DNA of 37,125 nt, from the IMG/VR virus record IMGVR_UViG_3300048839_001882, positions 1 through 37,125 of that record; one strand, given 5' to 3'. Positions 29,501 through 36,566 of the stretch are shown piece after piece (positions within the stretch are counted from its first letter, which is position 1; each line of letters opens with the position of its first letter). A program made the position numbers and the translations under genes. Below the pieces are notes generated by a model that was not told where the DNA came from, made no database searches, and worked only from the letters and a program-made list of their open reading frames with translations. The stretch comes from a virus.

Positions 29501-30630
29501 CGAGCATTGAGCCAAAGCTGGCCTATATTGCGGCGTCGGCAGAACAGATCGCGAAGGCGTTTAGCGCGGCGGGTGATATCGGCGCGGCGGTGAAGTACGC
29601 GGAGGTCTTCCGGACGAATTTGGAGCAGCTCGTGCAGGAGGTCAAGCTGGCGGTGGCGCTGCTGGCGGCGCTGGCGGGGACGGGGACGAGCGGACCGGTG
29701 GGCGCGGCATTGGGCGCTATCGCGGCGGCGTTGCAGAACACGGCCGGGCAGTTTGCGGGGGCAGGGAGGGCACTGGCAGAGGCATTTGTGGCCATGCTAA
29801 CGGTGGGGATTGCCGGGGGGGCGGGCGCGGCGGTGGGAGCCACGGTGACTGTGTTGGGCGCGGCGTATAACGCGGGGATGGCGGCGGCCAAGGCGTTTGT
29901 CGCCGTGGGTGTGGCTATCTCACAGGCGATTGCCGCCGGCGTGCTGTCGGGGCAGGGGCAAGTCATTAGCGCGGTGGTGCAGGTCATCGGCGCGGCAAGT
30001 GCGGCCGGAACGGCCGAGGCGCGGAAGGCGACGGCTGTGGGGCAGGAGCTGGTTCGGTCGGTGCTGGCGGAGATCAGTGGGGCGCGGGGGGCGCTGGACT
30101 CGGCGGGGTCAGCAGCAGGCGTGGCGCTGATCGATGGGATGGTGCGGGCGATTACGGCCGGGAAGTCACGGTTGGTGAACGCGATTCGGGAGTCGGTGGG
30201 GGCGGGGATTGCAGCAGCCAAGGCGGCGCTGGGTATCGCCTCGCCGTCACGGGTGGCGTTTGAGCTGATGGCTAACTTCATGCGGACGGCGGCGATCCCA
30301 CTAAGCGACCCGCGCGGGCTGGTCAAAGCAATTGGACAGTCGACGAGGGCGATGGTGGCGGAGGCGGCGCGGGCGATAGGCGATATTGGCCAGGTGCAGG
30401 GGTTGGTGGCGGCGCCTATGACGGCGGGGACGGTCGGGAGCGGCTCGACGATGCGCCTAACGCAGCCGGCGTTGGCCGCTGTGGCACCGCAGCCGGCGAC
30501 GCCCCGCGGACTGGTTCAGCCGGGGCCGGTCTATAACTTTTATGGCAACTGGACGGTTGAGGGAGTGGAGGATGGTCCGGGGTTGCTGGAGCAACTGGCG
30601 TCTATTGCGGCGGGAGCGAGAGGGCGATGA
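23515..30630 (+). CDS. Tail tape measure protein (2371 residues, two internal repeat arrays)
   Basis: It sets tail length and is ejected during infection. The N-terminus (MEIAKLYITLAADADQYKGQ) and residues ~60-400 match the TP901-type tape-measure core, with DLEAQMDTVAALLGATAEQA and GVSFEDFNATLVAIAPFFAS. Hydrophobic helices follow (~440-650). Residues ~696-989 are seven 42-residue repeats around IFDWADAEDW..GVA. From ~1200 to ~2000 at least ten 70-residue repeats occur around VQGWHLRDQIVIFR, of which five (1273-1622) are in exact register. At the usual ~0.15 nm per residue the tail would be ~350 nm (inference). The GTG start follows an array of GGAGG motifs; the stop overlaps the next start (ATGA). 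Confidence 0.93.
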   Translation: MEIAKLYITLAADADQYKGQLQQVDRETMSWAGDLAGRMSKLVGAAVLAAVAAMGVALGAFFKDSISKAADLEAQMDTVAALLGATAEQAELLRQATIDLALDPNLKVSATEAAQAIEMLAQNGLTVEEILGGAARATVLLANATGADFSTAARIATDAMALWGMEAGDLEQVANGVTAVLVQSKFEVNDYALALAQAGGVASAVGVSFEDFNATLVAIAPFFASGSDAGTSYKTMLQRLIPTTSDAKDAMADLGLITADGANAFFDSEGNMRSMAEVAGLLNGALGGLSEEQRLQALSTIFGTDAMRAAVAMSQFTKEEFERLQAVMANTDAAEIAAQRMQNFTGAMEIFKGVVEGLQLQLGNVLLPILTKLALEGANLLAAWGPPIIEAFQAFFNNLGEGMSVMDAFIEAIDGLVPESVVRALVVFRDSILPVVERVAEAIASFVSWKDVLLALAVVVGGFAASFLLPLLAPIAALAAAVAGLTLVFAAVRTAFETNFLGIRDLALGVWAALQSVFDGIKALLTGDTTAAMAAFRAAWETGWAAVVGFIQNAGAQIGQVLAGLWQSIVTWFQGIDWAALGQSLIERFFAGMAALGQAAAGAWEWVLTSLTSFINTVNWGQLGYTLIDLFIKGIIGAVGLIGTALAGIVTYIWNFITGTNWIELGVNLVTAMVQGLSSFAQGAAAALADWRQVIFDWAGAEDWGDVGEKVAELVGDALGAAKDYVAGKLDEWQTAIFDWVGAEDWEGVAEHIAEEVGEKLGEAKDAVAAQLSEWQTAIFDWADAEDWQGVAKYIADEVGTKLGEAKDAVSAQLSEWQTAIFDWADAEDWEGVAQAVADEVGAKLGEAKDAVAAQLSEWETAVFDWAGVEDWSGVADKVATMVGEALGTAAGSVTSTLDSWEQAIFDWADAEDWVGVSETIAVAVGESLATASDKVTEKLSGWITAFTAWVGTVDWYQVGYDIMFKITDAFLDFKEAINEKISAWLTDTQSATEGYAWYEVGAYILAEIAKAVAGTVADFVTVVGDWISNIGSAISQNIENLKQVGRDLVGGIAAGISAAGDLIRGAIAGVTAAAEPAARQAAQSDSPSRLMMPVGYDLSAGVAVGVTQGAGTIISAIQDVAGQVQLEAVKAFSEAVAAIGEAIESAVRSYVLLSGFGSADTGRTAASLAAITLLMKGMVDAFLEANGHAAEALELVGTFADAAGSVVKLITDSLLPLHILAAIDLGFLSSGRLMAGLSGMRDFLVAAVGAFVEAATELGVLGSLVESFTSAAEGVIGLVEEGLRAVALLAGFNFGAVVQGWHLRDQIVIFRKIAETMVREFAEAALGLAFMSEAVEAFTEAAEGIIGLVEEGLKATALLAGFNFGAAVQGWHLRDQIVIFRKIAETMVREFAEAALGLAFMSEAVEAFTEAAEGVIGLVEEGLRAVVLLAGFNFGAAVQGWHLRDQIVIFRNIVRTMVREFAEAAGEFGSMAESVSAFTEAAEGVIGLVEDGLKAAVALSEIDFGAVVQGWHLRDQIETFRNIIRTLIREFAEAATEFGSMAESVEAFADAADAVLGLVVDGIEAIQALSETDFGALVQGWHLAGQIETFRNIIRTLIREFAEAATEFGSMATSVEAMADAAGAVVDLVGPAIEAIGLLANYEAVAGIRVAATAFSLQLAAVLTAFSEAFAAAANGAEEAMSEAANFAETAGDILDVVAPGIEALGVIATYEAVAGIRVAATAFALQLVAVVMALTDAFEQAGILANEAVIEAGEMSGALEDIVSVVEPAVEAVVALVGYNTVGGLQTNVRQFAADLVVVIQTLVDGLKQAGLLANEAVAEAGEMAKSIADILKVVEPALHPDKGALPLIAKYVSAGGLVQKAQQFTADLIAVTQVLVDGLTTSALAAGVALTKAGEMAKSLKDLFDAVGNGIDAINDIANYTKGANLAQKTGEFTDDLVTVATVIVTGLTAAANKLGAEAVSAAHAFAQSVGLIVSRVRSVVMDLNELGSVATPSIEPKLAYIAASAEQIAKAFSAAGDIGAAVKYAEVFRTNLEQLVQEVKLAVALLAALAGTGTSGPVGAALGAIAAALQNTAGQFAGAGRALAEAFVAMLTVGIAGGAGAAVGATVTVLGAAYNAGMAAAKAFVAVGVAISQAIAAGVLSGQGQVISAVVQVIGAASAAGTAEARKATAVGQELVRSVLAEISGARGALDSAGSAAGVALIDGMVRAITAGKSRLVNAIRESVGAGIAAAKAALGIASPSRVAFELMANFMRTAAIPLSDPRGLVKAIGQSTRAMVAEAARAIGDIGQVQGLVAAPMTAGTVGSGSTMRLTQPALAAVAPQPATPRGLVQPGPVYNFYGNWTVEGVEDGPGLLEQLASIAAGARGR
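25600..26481 (+). repeat. Seven 126-bp (42-residue) repeats in the tape measure gene
   Basis: The TTC/TTT-GAC-TGG (FDW) codons recur at 25600, 25726, 25852, 25978, 26104 and 26230, with a diverged seventh unit at 26356, exactly 126 bp apart. Each unit reads FDWADAEDW..GVA..VGE.LG.AKDAV..QLSEWQTA-like. Confidence 0.9.
27331..28380 (+). repeat. Five 210-bp (70-residue) repeats in the tape measure gene
   Basis: Units begin at 27331, 27541, 27751, 27961 and 28171 with exact 210-bp spacing. Diverged copies continue on both sides (about 26900 to 29500). Units 1 and 2 are identical for about 110 bp (from 27409 and 27619), implying recent duplication or gene conversion. Confidence 0.9.
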
Positions 30631-32495
30631 AGTTGATGAGTTTCAACGGTCAGGCCATCAATGACGGTGTGGCGTATCAGGCGTGGTTCCTGACGCCAGT
30701 GAAGAGTCTGCCGGCGCTGTCGGCCAACATGGCGCGGCGGCATGGGGCGCCTCCGCGTATTGGAGGCATCGGCCGGAACGGGGTAACGCTGCAGCTGCTG
30801 GTTCGGGCGCTGGCGGGGAGCCGGGCGTGGTTACGGGCGCTGTTTAACGGCGAGGATGGGACACCGAAGGTATTGGTGGCGGCCGAGGATGACGGCAGCA
30901 GCCTGCGCTACGTGAAGGCGCTGTGTCTGGAGTTCAACCAGACGGCGCAGCCGGGGGTGTTTGTGGCGGTGTTGCAGGTGGATGATGAGGTGCGATGGCG
31001 ATCGGTGGCGCCGACGACACAGAACTGGAAGGTGACGGGCAGCGGGCAGACGACGACGGTAGTCAACGGTGAGGTAGGGGTGAACGATGACGCCTACCCG
31101 ACCTTTCGGGCGACGCCGCGACAGTATTCGGTGGGGCTGAACCCGTACCGGTCGTTTTTGGTTGTGCCGTGGCCGGCGGCACAGGCGGCGGTGAGCTATC
31201 CGACAGATATCACGAACGGTGGACTGGACACCCGCATCGCCTTCACGCATTTCTACTCAGCGGCCGGGAATGATATGCGGGTGATTGTCGATGGGCAGGA
31301 GGTGGATTATTGGCTGCGCGGGGTGAACACAGCGACGACGAGCGTATGGTGCAATCTGGATTGGCAGGCCACGCAAACGGCCACCCTGGCGGCCGCGCTG
31401 GGGGCCGGGGCGATTACGACCCTCACGGTGAATGAGGACATCGGTAACTTTCCGATCAGCGGTATCTTGCAGATCGACAACGAGCTGCTCACTTATACGG
31501 GAAAGGACCCCGGCGGGAAGAGGTTCACGGGGGTGACTCGAGCGGCAAAGGGATCGGCGGCGGCCACCCACACGGCCGGGGCGACGGCGCGCTGGATTCA
31601 GCATGACATCTGGGTGGAGTATGGGTCGGCGACGCTGACGGCGATTGTCCCGGACAACAGCCGGAAGCCGATGTTCGATCTGGCGACCTCGACGAATACG
31701 AGCTGGAACTATCTGGAGTTTTTCGAGGAAGGAGCGAGCCGGGCCGGGGCCTGGGCGTTTACGAACCAGCAGTGGACCCAGGCGTATGGGGGTAACCAGA
31801 AGTCGGAGGCGAATCCGTATGGGGAGCTGGGGATTTCTGACGCCACGGAGGAGCAGACGAGCAAGAAAACGCTGCGGGGGCATTGGAGTCTGGTTAACCC
31901 GTGTGGGATTGTGAGCGCCAACTTCCAGAGTGGTGAGCGGTATTACGGCCGGAGTGACTGGTGGAAGGCGCGTTTGCGGTCGAGCGTGGACGGGTCGAAG
32001 CTGATCACTCATTACAACCTGCCGACGGGGACGATTGACGCCTGGGTGGCGTGGTCGCAGAACGTGACCCTGACCAGCGGGGCGCGGTATGTGTATCTGT
32101 GGCTGGAGGGGTATGCCAAGAACACGGAGCCGATGCGGGTGGAGGCAAGTCAGGTGACGGTGGCGCTGAACGGAGCCAAGACGCCGACGGCGAGCATTTT
32201 GCCGGAGCAACTGGTTTACCGGATGGCGGCGACGCTGACGAACGAGGAGACCGGGGACGCGATTGGGATCAATTTCATGCTGGACGTGGATGAGACGCTG
32301 CGAATTGACGTGGACAAGAGCGAGGCGATCTATGAAGTGGACGGGTCCGGCAGGTTTGCGGCGGTGGCGGTGATTGGTGGCGAACGGCATCGATGGTTGC
32401 GTTTGGTGCCGGGGAGCAACACGCTGCGCTGGGACGAGGCCGGAGTGCTGGAGGTGGATGTGGAGATTGAGTTTGAGCGGCGGTATTTTGCGTGA
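30627..32495 (+). CDS. Distal tail (Dit-like)/minor tail protein
   Basis: A 622-residue protein right after the tape measure with a 4-nt overlap. The N-terminal ~130 residues (MKLMSFNGQAINDGVAYQAW, AALCLEFNQTAQPGVFVAVL-like, EVRWRSVAPTTQNW) fit the distal tail protein that starts the baseplate hexamer. Later parts are beta-rich: TLTVNEDIGNFPISGILQID, DNELLTYTGKDPGGKRFTGV, then a jelly-roll-like region with YYGRSDWWKARLR. These may be carbohydrate-binding insertions. Assignment by position and N-terminal pattern. Confidence 0.72.
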   Translation: MKLMSFNGQAINDGVAYQAWFLTPVKSLPALSANMARRHGAPPRIGGIGRNGVTLQLLVRALAGSRAWLRALFNGEDGTPKVLVAAEDDGSSLRYVKALCLEFNQTAQPGVFVAVLQVDDEVRWRSVAPTTQNWKVTGSGQTTTVVNGEVGVNDDAYPTFRATPRQYSVGLNPYRSFLVVPWPAAQAAVSYPTDITNGGLDTRIAFTHFYSAAGNDMRVIVDGQEVDYWLRGVNTATTSVWCNLDWQATQTATLAAALGAGAITTLTVNEDIGNFPISGILQIDNELLTYTGKDPGGKRFTGVTRAAKGSAAATHTAGATARWIQHDIWVEYGSATLTAIVPDNSRKPMFDLATSTNTSWNYLEFFEEGASRAGAWAFTNQQWTQAYGGNQKSEANPYGELGISDATEEQTSKKTLRGHWSLVNPCGIVSANFQSGERYYGRSDWWKARLRSSVDGSKLITHYNLPTGTIDAWVAWSQNVTLTSGARYVYLWLEGYAKNTEPMRVEASQVTVALNGAKTPTASILPEQLVYRMAATLTNEETGDAIGINFMLDVDETLRIDVDKSEAIYEVDGSGRFAAVAVIGGERHRWLRLVPGSNTLRWDEAGVLEVDVEIEFERRYFA

Positions 32496-32503
32496 GGTGA
32501 TGA

Positions 32504-33226
32504 ATGGGCATCAGCGTTGACACGCAAACCGTCGTACCGTTCGCGGTTTCGACGAAAAGTCCGAGCCTGACCCACACGTGTAACGGGCCACAGCGGTTGC
32601 TGGTCGCCCTCGTCCACGGGATGCGCAATTCGGACACGGCCTGGTCGGTGAGTAGTGTTATGTATGGGGCGTTGTCGCTGACGCAGCAGGTGGCTATCGC
32701 GCTGTCGGGGCAGGGCCGAAATGTCCGGACGGAGATATGGACGTTATTGGCGCCGGTGCAGGGCAGCCCGCAGACGTTACAGGCCAGCTTCTCGGCTTTT
32801 GCGGGGTGTGTGTTGACGGCACTCTCGCTGACGGGGGTGCATCAGACGACGCCGCTGGGGGTAAGCGGGAGCGACAGCGGGGTCAAGGATGTTTTTAGCA
32901 CACCGATTGTGACCGGGGCGGATGGGTCGTGGCTGGTGGGGGGAGCGACTAACCGCAACGGCACGTTGAGCTGGACGCCGGGGACGGGAGTGACTGAGCG
33001 GTATGACCAGTCTACGGGAACGGATCTGACGAGCGACCAGGTGGGGATGGGAGGTAATCGGAGCTGTGGGGCGGCGGGGTCGTATGATTTTGCGGCGACG
33101 TTGAGCGCCTCGAACCGGGGAACGCTTGTGGCGATTGAGGTGCGGGCGGCGCCGGCCGTGGCGGGCGGTCCGGCCGGGGCGCGCTTTATGGTGCCGACGT
33201 TCGGCGGACGGGTATTTAATCATTGA
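32504..33226 (+). CDS. Tail-associated beta-sandwich protein
   Basis: A 240-residue protein with AGGTGATGA before the ATG. The pattern SSVMYGALSLTQQVAIALSG, RTEIWTLLAPVQGSPQTLQA, LTGVHQTTPLGVSGSDSG and SWLVGGATN resembles a beta-sandwich module common in secreted bacterial surface proteins (GVDQTTPLG-type). On a phage tail it may bind the host envelope. No enzyme motif is visible. Confidence 0.6.
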   Translation: MGISVDTQTVVPFAVSTKSPSLTHTCNGPQRLLVALVHGMRNSDTAWSVSSVMYGALSLTQQVAIALSGQGRNVRTEIWTLLAPVQGSPQTLQASFSAFAGCVLTALSLTGVHQTTPLGVSGSDSGVKDVFSTPIVTGADGSWLVGGATNRNGTLSWTPGTGVTERYDQSTGTDLTSDQVGMGGNRSCGAAGSYDFAATLSASNRGTLVAIEVRAAPAVAGGPAGARFMVPTFGGRVFNH

Positions 33227-33243
33227 GGAGTGGAGGAGTAGAG

Positions 33244-33507
33244 ATGGCACAACCAGCAGTTTTTGTAAATGACTTTCGGAGCAAGGTGCGTGAGCTGATG
33301 CGGGCGCAGAACGAGGTGATGTTCGCGATCCGGCCGTATACGGCGTATGGCGGTAAGGATGTGTGGAATGAGATCAAGACGTACTTCACCGAGGGAAACG
33401 GGGCTGACATCTCGCTGGACGAGTTGCTGGGGATGATCAGCTCGGTGCAGGCGATTGATCAGTTCATCAAGGACAACTATCACCATACGAATCTGGACAA
33501 GGCGTAG
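33244..33507 (+). CDS. Small tail-region protein of unknown function
   Basis: An 87-residue helical protein (FVNDFRSKVRELMRAQNEVM, ISLDELLGMISSVQAIDQFI, ending YHHTNLDKA). GGAGTAGAG precedes the ATG at 33244; a start at 33223 is less likely. Possibly a minor tail or assembly protein. Confidence 0.6.
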   Translation: MAQPAVFVNDFRSKVRELMRAQNEVMFAIRPYTAYGGKDVWNEIKTYFTEGNGADISLDELLGMISSVQAIDQFIKDNYHHTNLDKA

Positions 33508-33515
33508 GGAGCAGA

Positions 33516-34307
33516 ATGACCAGCTATAACCCGCCGGTTAAGAATCAGACGTACATCGTGTATGCGTATCTGCGCAGCCGGACGGATCCGAATGTGTTTC
33601 AGAACAACCCGACGCTGGCGACGGGGGACGCGAAGGTGAGCGTGGACGGGGGCGCGTTGGCGAATCTGGCGACGCTGCCGACGGTGACGCCGGCGGGCGG
33701 CAAGCAGATCAAGATAACGCTGTCGTCAAGCGAGATGAACGGCGACAACGTGAGTGTGGTGCTGTCGGACGCGGCCGGGGATGAGTGGAGCGATTGGGCG
33801 ATTACGTTGCAGACGGTGGCCGCAGGGCGGCAGTTTGACAACCTGAGCACGCTGACGGCGGCGCAGGTGAACGCCGAGGCGGATACGGCGCTGGCGGACT
33901 ATGATGCGCCGACACACACGGAGTTGACGGCGGCGCTGGCGGCGCTAAATAACATCAGCACGGCGCAGGTGTATGCGCAGGCGGCGGCAGCGTTGGCGGC
34001 TTATGATGGGCCGACCTACGCGGAGTTGGTGTCCGAGCTGGCGGGGTTGAATGATCTGGACGCGGCCACGGTAAAAGCCAAGCTCGTGGAGGCGCTGAGC
34101 GTAGACGGGTATGGCGAACCGGGCGCGGTGCCGGGGGCGACAGCGACGATCGTCGAGATGTTGGCCTGGATGAAGGCGCTGACTATTAATGAAGATGTGC
34201 AGACGGCGACGACGCGAACGGTGAAGACGAGTGGCGGGTCGGGCACACTTGGATCGGCGGCGGTGAGTCGGACCCCATCGGCGGTGACACGGGGACAGTT
34301 TAGCTGA
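33516..34307 (+). CDS. Minor tail/fibre-like protein
   Basis: A 263-residue protein. The N-terminal domain (~1-105) is beta-rich (ATGDAKVSVDGG, NVSVVLSDAAGDEWSDWAIT), like phage tail proteins that carry a BppU-like strand. The middle holds repeated Ala-rich helices (LADYDAPTHTELTAALAALN and LAAYDGPTYAELVSELAGLN, a 28-30-residue duplication), and the C-terminus is Ser/Thr-rich. Probably a trimeric fibre or spike base. Stop and next start overlap (TGATG). Confidence 0.6.
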   Translation: MTSYNPPVKNQTYIVYAYLRSRTDPNVFQNNPTLATGDAKVSVDGGALANLATLPTVTPAGGKQIKITLSSSEMNGDNVSVVLSDAAGDEWSDWAITLQTVAAGRQFDNLSTLTAAQVNAEADTALADYDAPTHTELTAALAALNNISTAQVYAQAAAALAAYDGPTYAELVSELAGLNDLDAATVKAKLVEALSVDGYGEPGAVPGATATIVEMLAWMKALTINEDVQTATTRTVKTSGGSGTLGSAAVSRTPSAVTRGQFS

Positions 34308-35503
34308 TGACGGAAGAGGAGTTGCTGAGCCTCTTTGGGACCGTCGGCCCGTGGTCGGTGCTGTTTCCGTCGGCCGGGGCTGACCCGTTGGTCGAGGGCG
34401 ACATGGCGCATCTGCTGGGGCTGTATCGGGGTGAGCTGATCCCGGTGAATCTGCTGGTGTCGCTGTCGCCGGCGGGGGTGTCGATTCGGCTGCTGGTGGG
34501 GGACAAAAGCGGGCGGGTGCTGACGAGCTTGCGGCCGGATATTCGGCGGGTGAGTTGGCGGTTTAACGCGCTAGGCCAGTTGTCGTTTGCGCTGGCCCGG
34601 ACGGATGAGAAGTTGCAGGAGCATTATCTGCGGTTTGGGAATCGGATTTTGTTGCAGTTTGACAACGGCCTGCCGCCATGGGGTGGGGTCATTGGGGGCA
34701 CGTATGATTGGAATGATGCGGAGGTTGTCTTCCAGGCGATAAGCGGCGAGGCGTTGTTGTTTCGGCGGTTGACGGCGCGGCAACGGCGATTTGATGATGC
34801 CACGGTGGGGGCGATTGCGCTGGCGTTGCTGACGGAGGCGGATGCGATTGCGCCGACGGGCGTGCGGCCGGGGCGGATCTGGAGCGGCGGGCAAGGGCAC
34901 TTCCCGGAATACCACTACAAATCATTGGGCGATGCGCTGCACGACAGCCTGGTCGAGAATCTGAGCGCGGAGTCGTTTGATGTGTCGGCGCGGGAGGAGG
35001 CCGGGACTATCGTTTTCGAGTTGAATCTGTATGGGGCGCGGGGGGAGCGGAAGACCAATATCGCGCTGGTGGAGAACCAGAATGTGGCTGATGTGCGCTT
35101 CCGGGTTGAGGACACGATTGTCAACGCCTGGGTAATGGCCGGCGAGGGGAGCGACTGGGGCGATGATGATCGGGTGTATGCGGAGGCGATTGATGAAGAG
35201 AGCATCCGCCTTTACGGTCGTCGGGAGGATTTCGAGGTTCGGTCGGGGGCGATTTACCAGAGCACGCTGGACGAGACGATTGCCAAGCGACTGGACGAGA
35301 CGGCTTACCCGACGCGGGTGCTGGGGGTGGCGGCGACGGACGATGCGCCGGCGCGGTTTAGTGACTATGGCGTGGGGGATTCGATCCTCTGTGTATTGCC
35401 GTCGTATGACTGGAACGGCCTGCGGGGGCTGTATCGGGTGCTGGACCGGGAGTTTCTGCCGGATGAGGGTGTGACGGATCTGGTGCTGGAGGAAGTGCGA
35501 TGA
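34307..35503 (+). CDS. Baseplate hub/tail-associated protein (gp27/Tal-like fold)
   Basis: A 398-residue protein. The segment IRRVSWRFNALGQLSFALAR, then YLRFGNRILLQFDNGLPPWG and GVIGGTYDWNDAEVVFQAIS with LLFRRLTARQRR, matches the hub-domain pattern of siphophage tail proteins. The rest (VGDSILCVLPSYDWNGLRG, YRVLDREFLPDEGVTDLVLE) is the C-terminal part of the same fold. No peptidase or lysozyme motif is evident. Confidence 0.75.
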   Translation: MTEEELLSLFGTVGPWSVLFPSAGADPLVEGDMAHLLGLYRGELIPVNLLVSLSPAGVSIRLLVGDKSGRVLTSLRPDIRRVSWRFNALGQLSFALARTDEKLQEHYLRFGNRILLQFDNGLPPWGGVIGGTYDWNDAEVVFQAISGEALLFRRLTARQRRFDDATVGAIALALLTEADAIAPTGVRPGRIWSGGQGHFPEYHYKSLGDALHDSLVENLSAESFDVSAREEAGTIVFELNLYGARGERKTNIALVENQNVADVRFRVEDTIVNAWVMAGEGSDWGDDDRVYAEAIDEESIRLYGRREDFEVRSGAIYQSTLDETIAKRLDETAYPTRVLGVAATDDAPARFSDYGVGDSILCVLPSYDWNGLRGLYRVLDREFLPDEGVTDLVLEEVR

Positions 35504-36042
35504 CGAAGAAGCGGCGGGTCTTTGAGGGTGGCTCACTGATGCCTAGTTTCCTGGGGGGTACGATCGTGGGCGATGTGAGCCGGTTGAACCGGCAGGCGCA
35601 GGCGATTGACCAGGAGAAGTTGTCGACGCGGTCGGCGCGACGGGACTATGTCCGGCAGTTGCAGGAGGTGGTGTTCGACGGCTGGGGGATGCAGGATGTG
35701 GCCGTGTCGTTGAGCAATGTGACGCTGAACCGGTTCGGGAATAGCTGGCAGGCTGGGTTGCGACTGGCGACGGCCGGGAGTGTGGTGGCGTTGGGGGCGC
35801 AGGTGAGCGACCAGCGGACGGCGGGGAGCTGCACGGTGAAGGTGTACATCGGTGGGTCGCTGACGGACTTGACGGCGGCGATTGACGCGGATGCGAAGCT
35901 GGCGGTGCTAGAGACGCGGCCGGCGGGGGAGGTGTTGTTTGATGTCGGCGAGGAGATCACGTTGCGAGTGAGCACAGTGAGCAGCTGGGCGCCGGTGACG
36001 GCCGATTTGCAGGCGTTTATTGTGGTGAATCTGGAGTTGTAG
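35500..36042 (+). CDS. Tail-tip structural protein of unknown function
   Basis: A 180-residue protein overlapping the hub gene (ATGA). A basic N-terminal region (MTKKRRVFEGG, SRLNRQAQAIDQEKLSTRSA) precedes a beta-rich domain (QDVAVSLSNVTLNRFGNSWQ, TVKVYIGGSLTDLTAAIDAD). It may be a receptor-binding or tip-lattice component. Not recognised. Confidence 0.6.
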   Translation: MTKKRRVFEGGSLMPSFLGGTIVGDVSRLNRQAQAIDQEKLSTRSARRDYVRQLQEVVFDGWGMQDVAVSLSNVTLNRFGNSWQAGLRLATAGSVVALGAQVSDQRTAGSCTVKVYIGGSLTDLTAAIDADAKLAVLETRPAGEVLFDVGEEITLRVSTVSSWAPVTADLQAFIVVNLEL

Positions 36043-36044
36043 CG

Positions 36045-36566
36045 GTGACGCAGGGGGTAAAGCTGTCTCGGGCTGAGATCGAGGCGATTCTGGCGCTGTT
36101 GGCCGAGGGGTATACGTATGCGGAGGTGGCTGAGGCGACGGGGTTTGGGGCGGGGACGGTGTGCCGGACGGTGAAGCGGCATGGGCATCCACCCCCGCCC
36201 TGCTGGACGGAGGAGACGGTGGCGGCGCCGCTGGAGCGGTTGTACCGGTCGGCGGTTAGCTATGAGGAGATGGCGCGGCGGCTGGGGATCAGTCTAGCGC
36301 AGGTGAAGAGGTGGCTGCGGCGGCGAGGGCTGACGGGTCGGCCGCGGCGGGTGACGGATGAGGATGTGGCCGAGATGGTTCGGCTGCGAAATGAGGGGCT
36401 GTTTTACCGGGAGATCGCGGCCCGGTTGGGTTGGCATCATGACACGGTGTATTGGCGGGTGCGGGAAGCGGCGGGCGTGGACCACGGCCGGGCGGCGGAA
36501 CGTAAACGGGAAGTAAACCGAAGGTGGGCATATCGAGATGTCGGACAGTATAGAACGCACGTTTGA
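36045..36566 (+). CDS. Triple helix-turn-helix DNA-binding protein in the tail module
   Basis: A 173-residue basic protein with three successive HTH units. They are ILALLAEGYTYAEVAEATGF with AGTVCRTVKRHG (~15-46), YEEMARRLGISLAQVKRWLR (~73-93) and YREIAARLGWHHDTVYWRVR (~121-141). The units resemble homeodomain/resolvase-type HTHs. It starts with GTG and has GGAG 8 nt upstream. The C-terminus overlaps the next gene by 29 nt. It is likely a late-gene regulator or a DNA-ejection or packaging accessory; no recombinase catalytic domain is attached. Confidence 0.75.
   Translation: MTQGVKLSRAEIEAILALLAEGYTYAEVAEATGFGAGTVCRTVKRHGHPPPPCWTEETVAAPLERLYRSAVSYEEMARRLGISLAQVKRWLRRRGLTGRPRRVTDEDVAEMVRLRNEGLFYREIAARLGWHHDTVYWRVREAAGVDHGRAAERKREVNRRWAYRDVGQYRTHV

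Noticed and set aside
36045-36566. Transposase or resolvase
   Set aside because: Only HTH units are present; no catalytic DDE, Ser or Tyr recombinase domain and no terminal inverted repeats.
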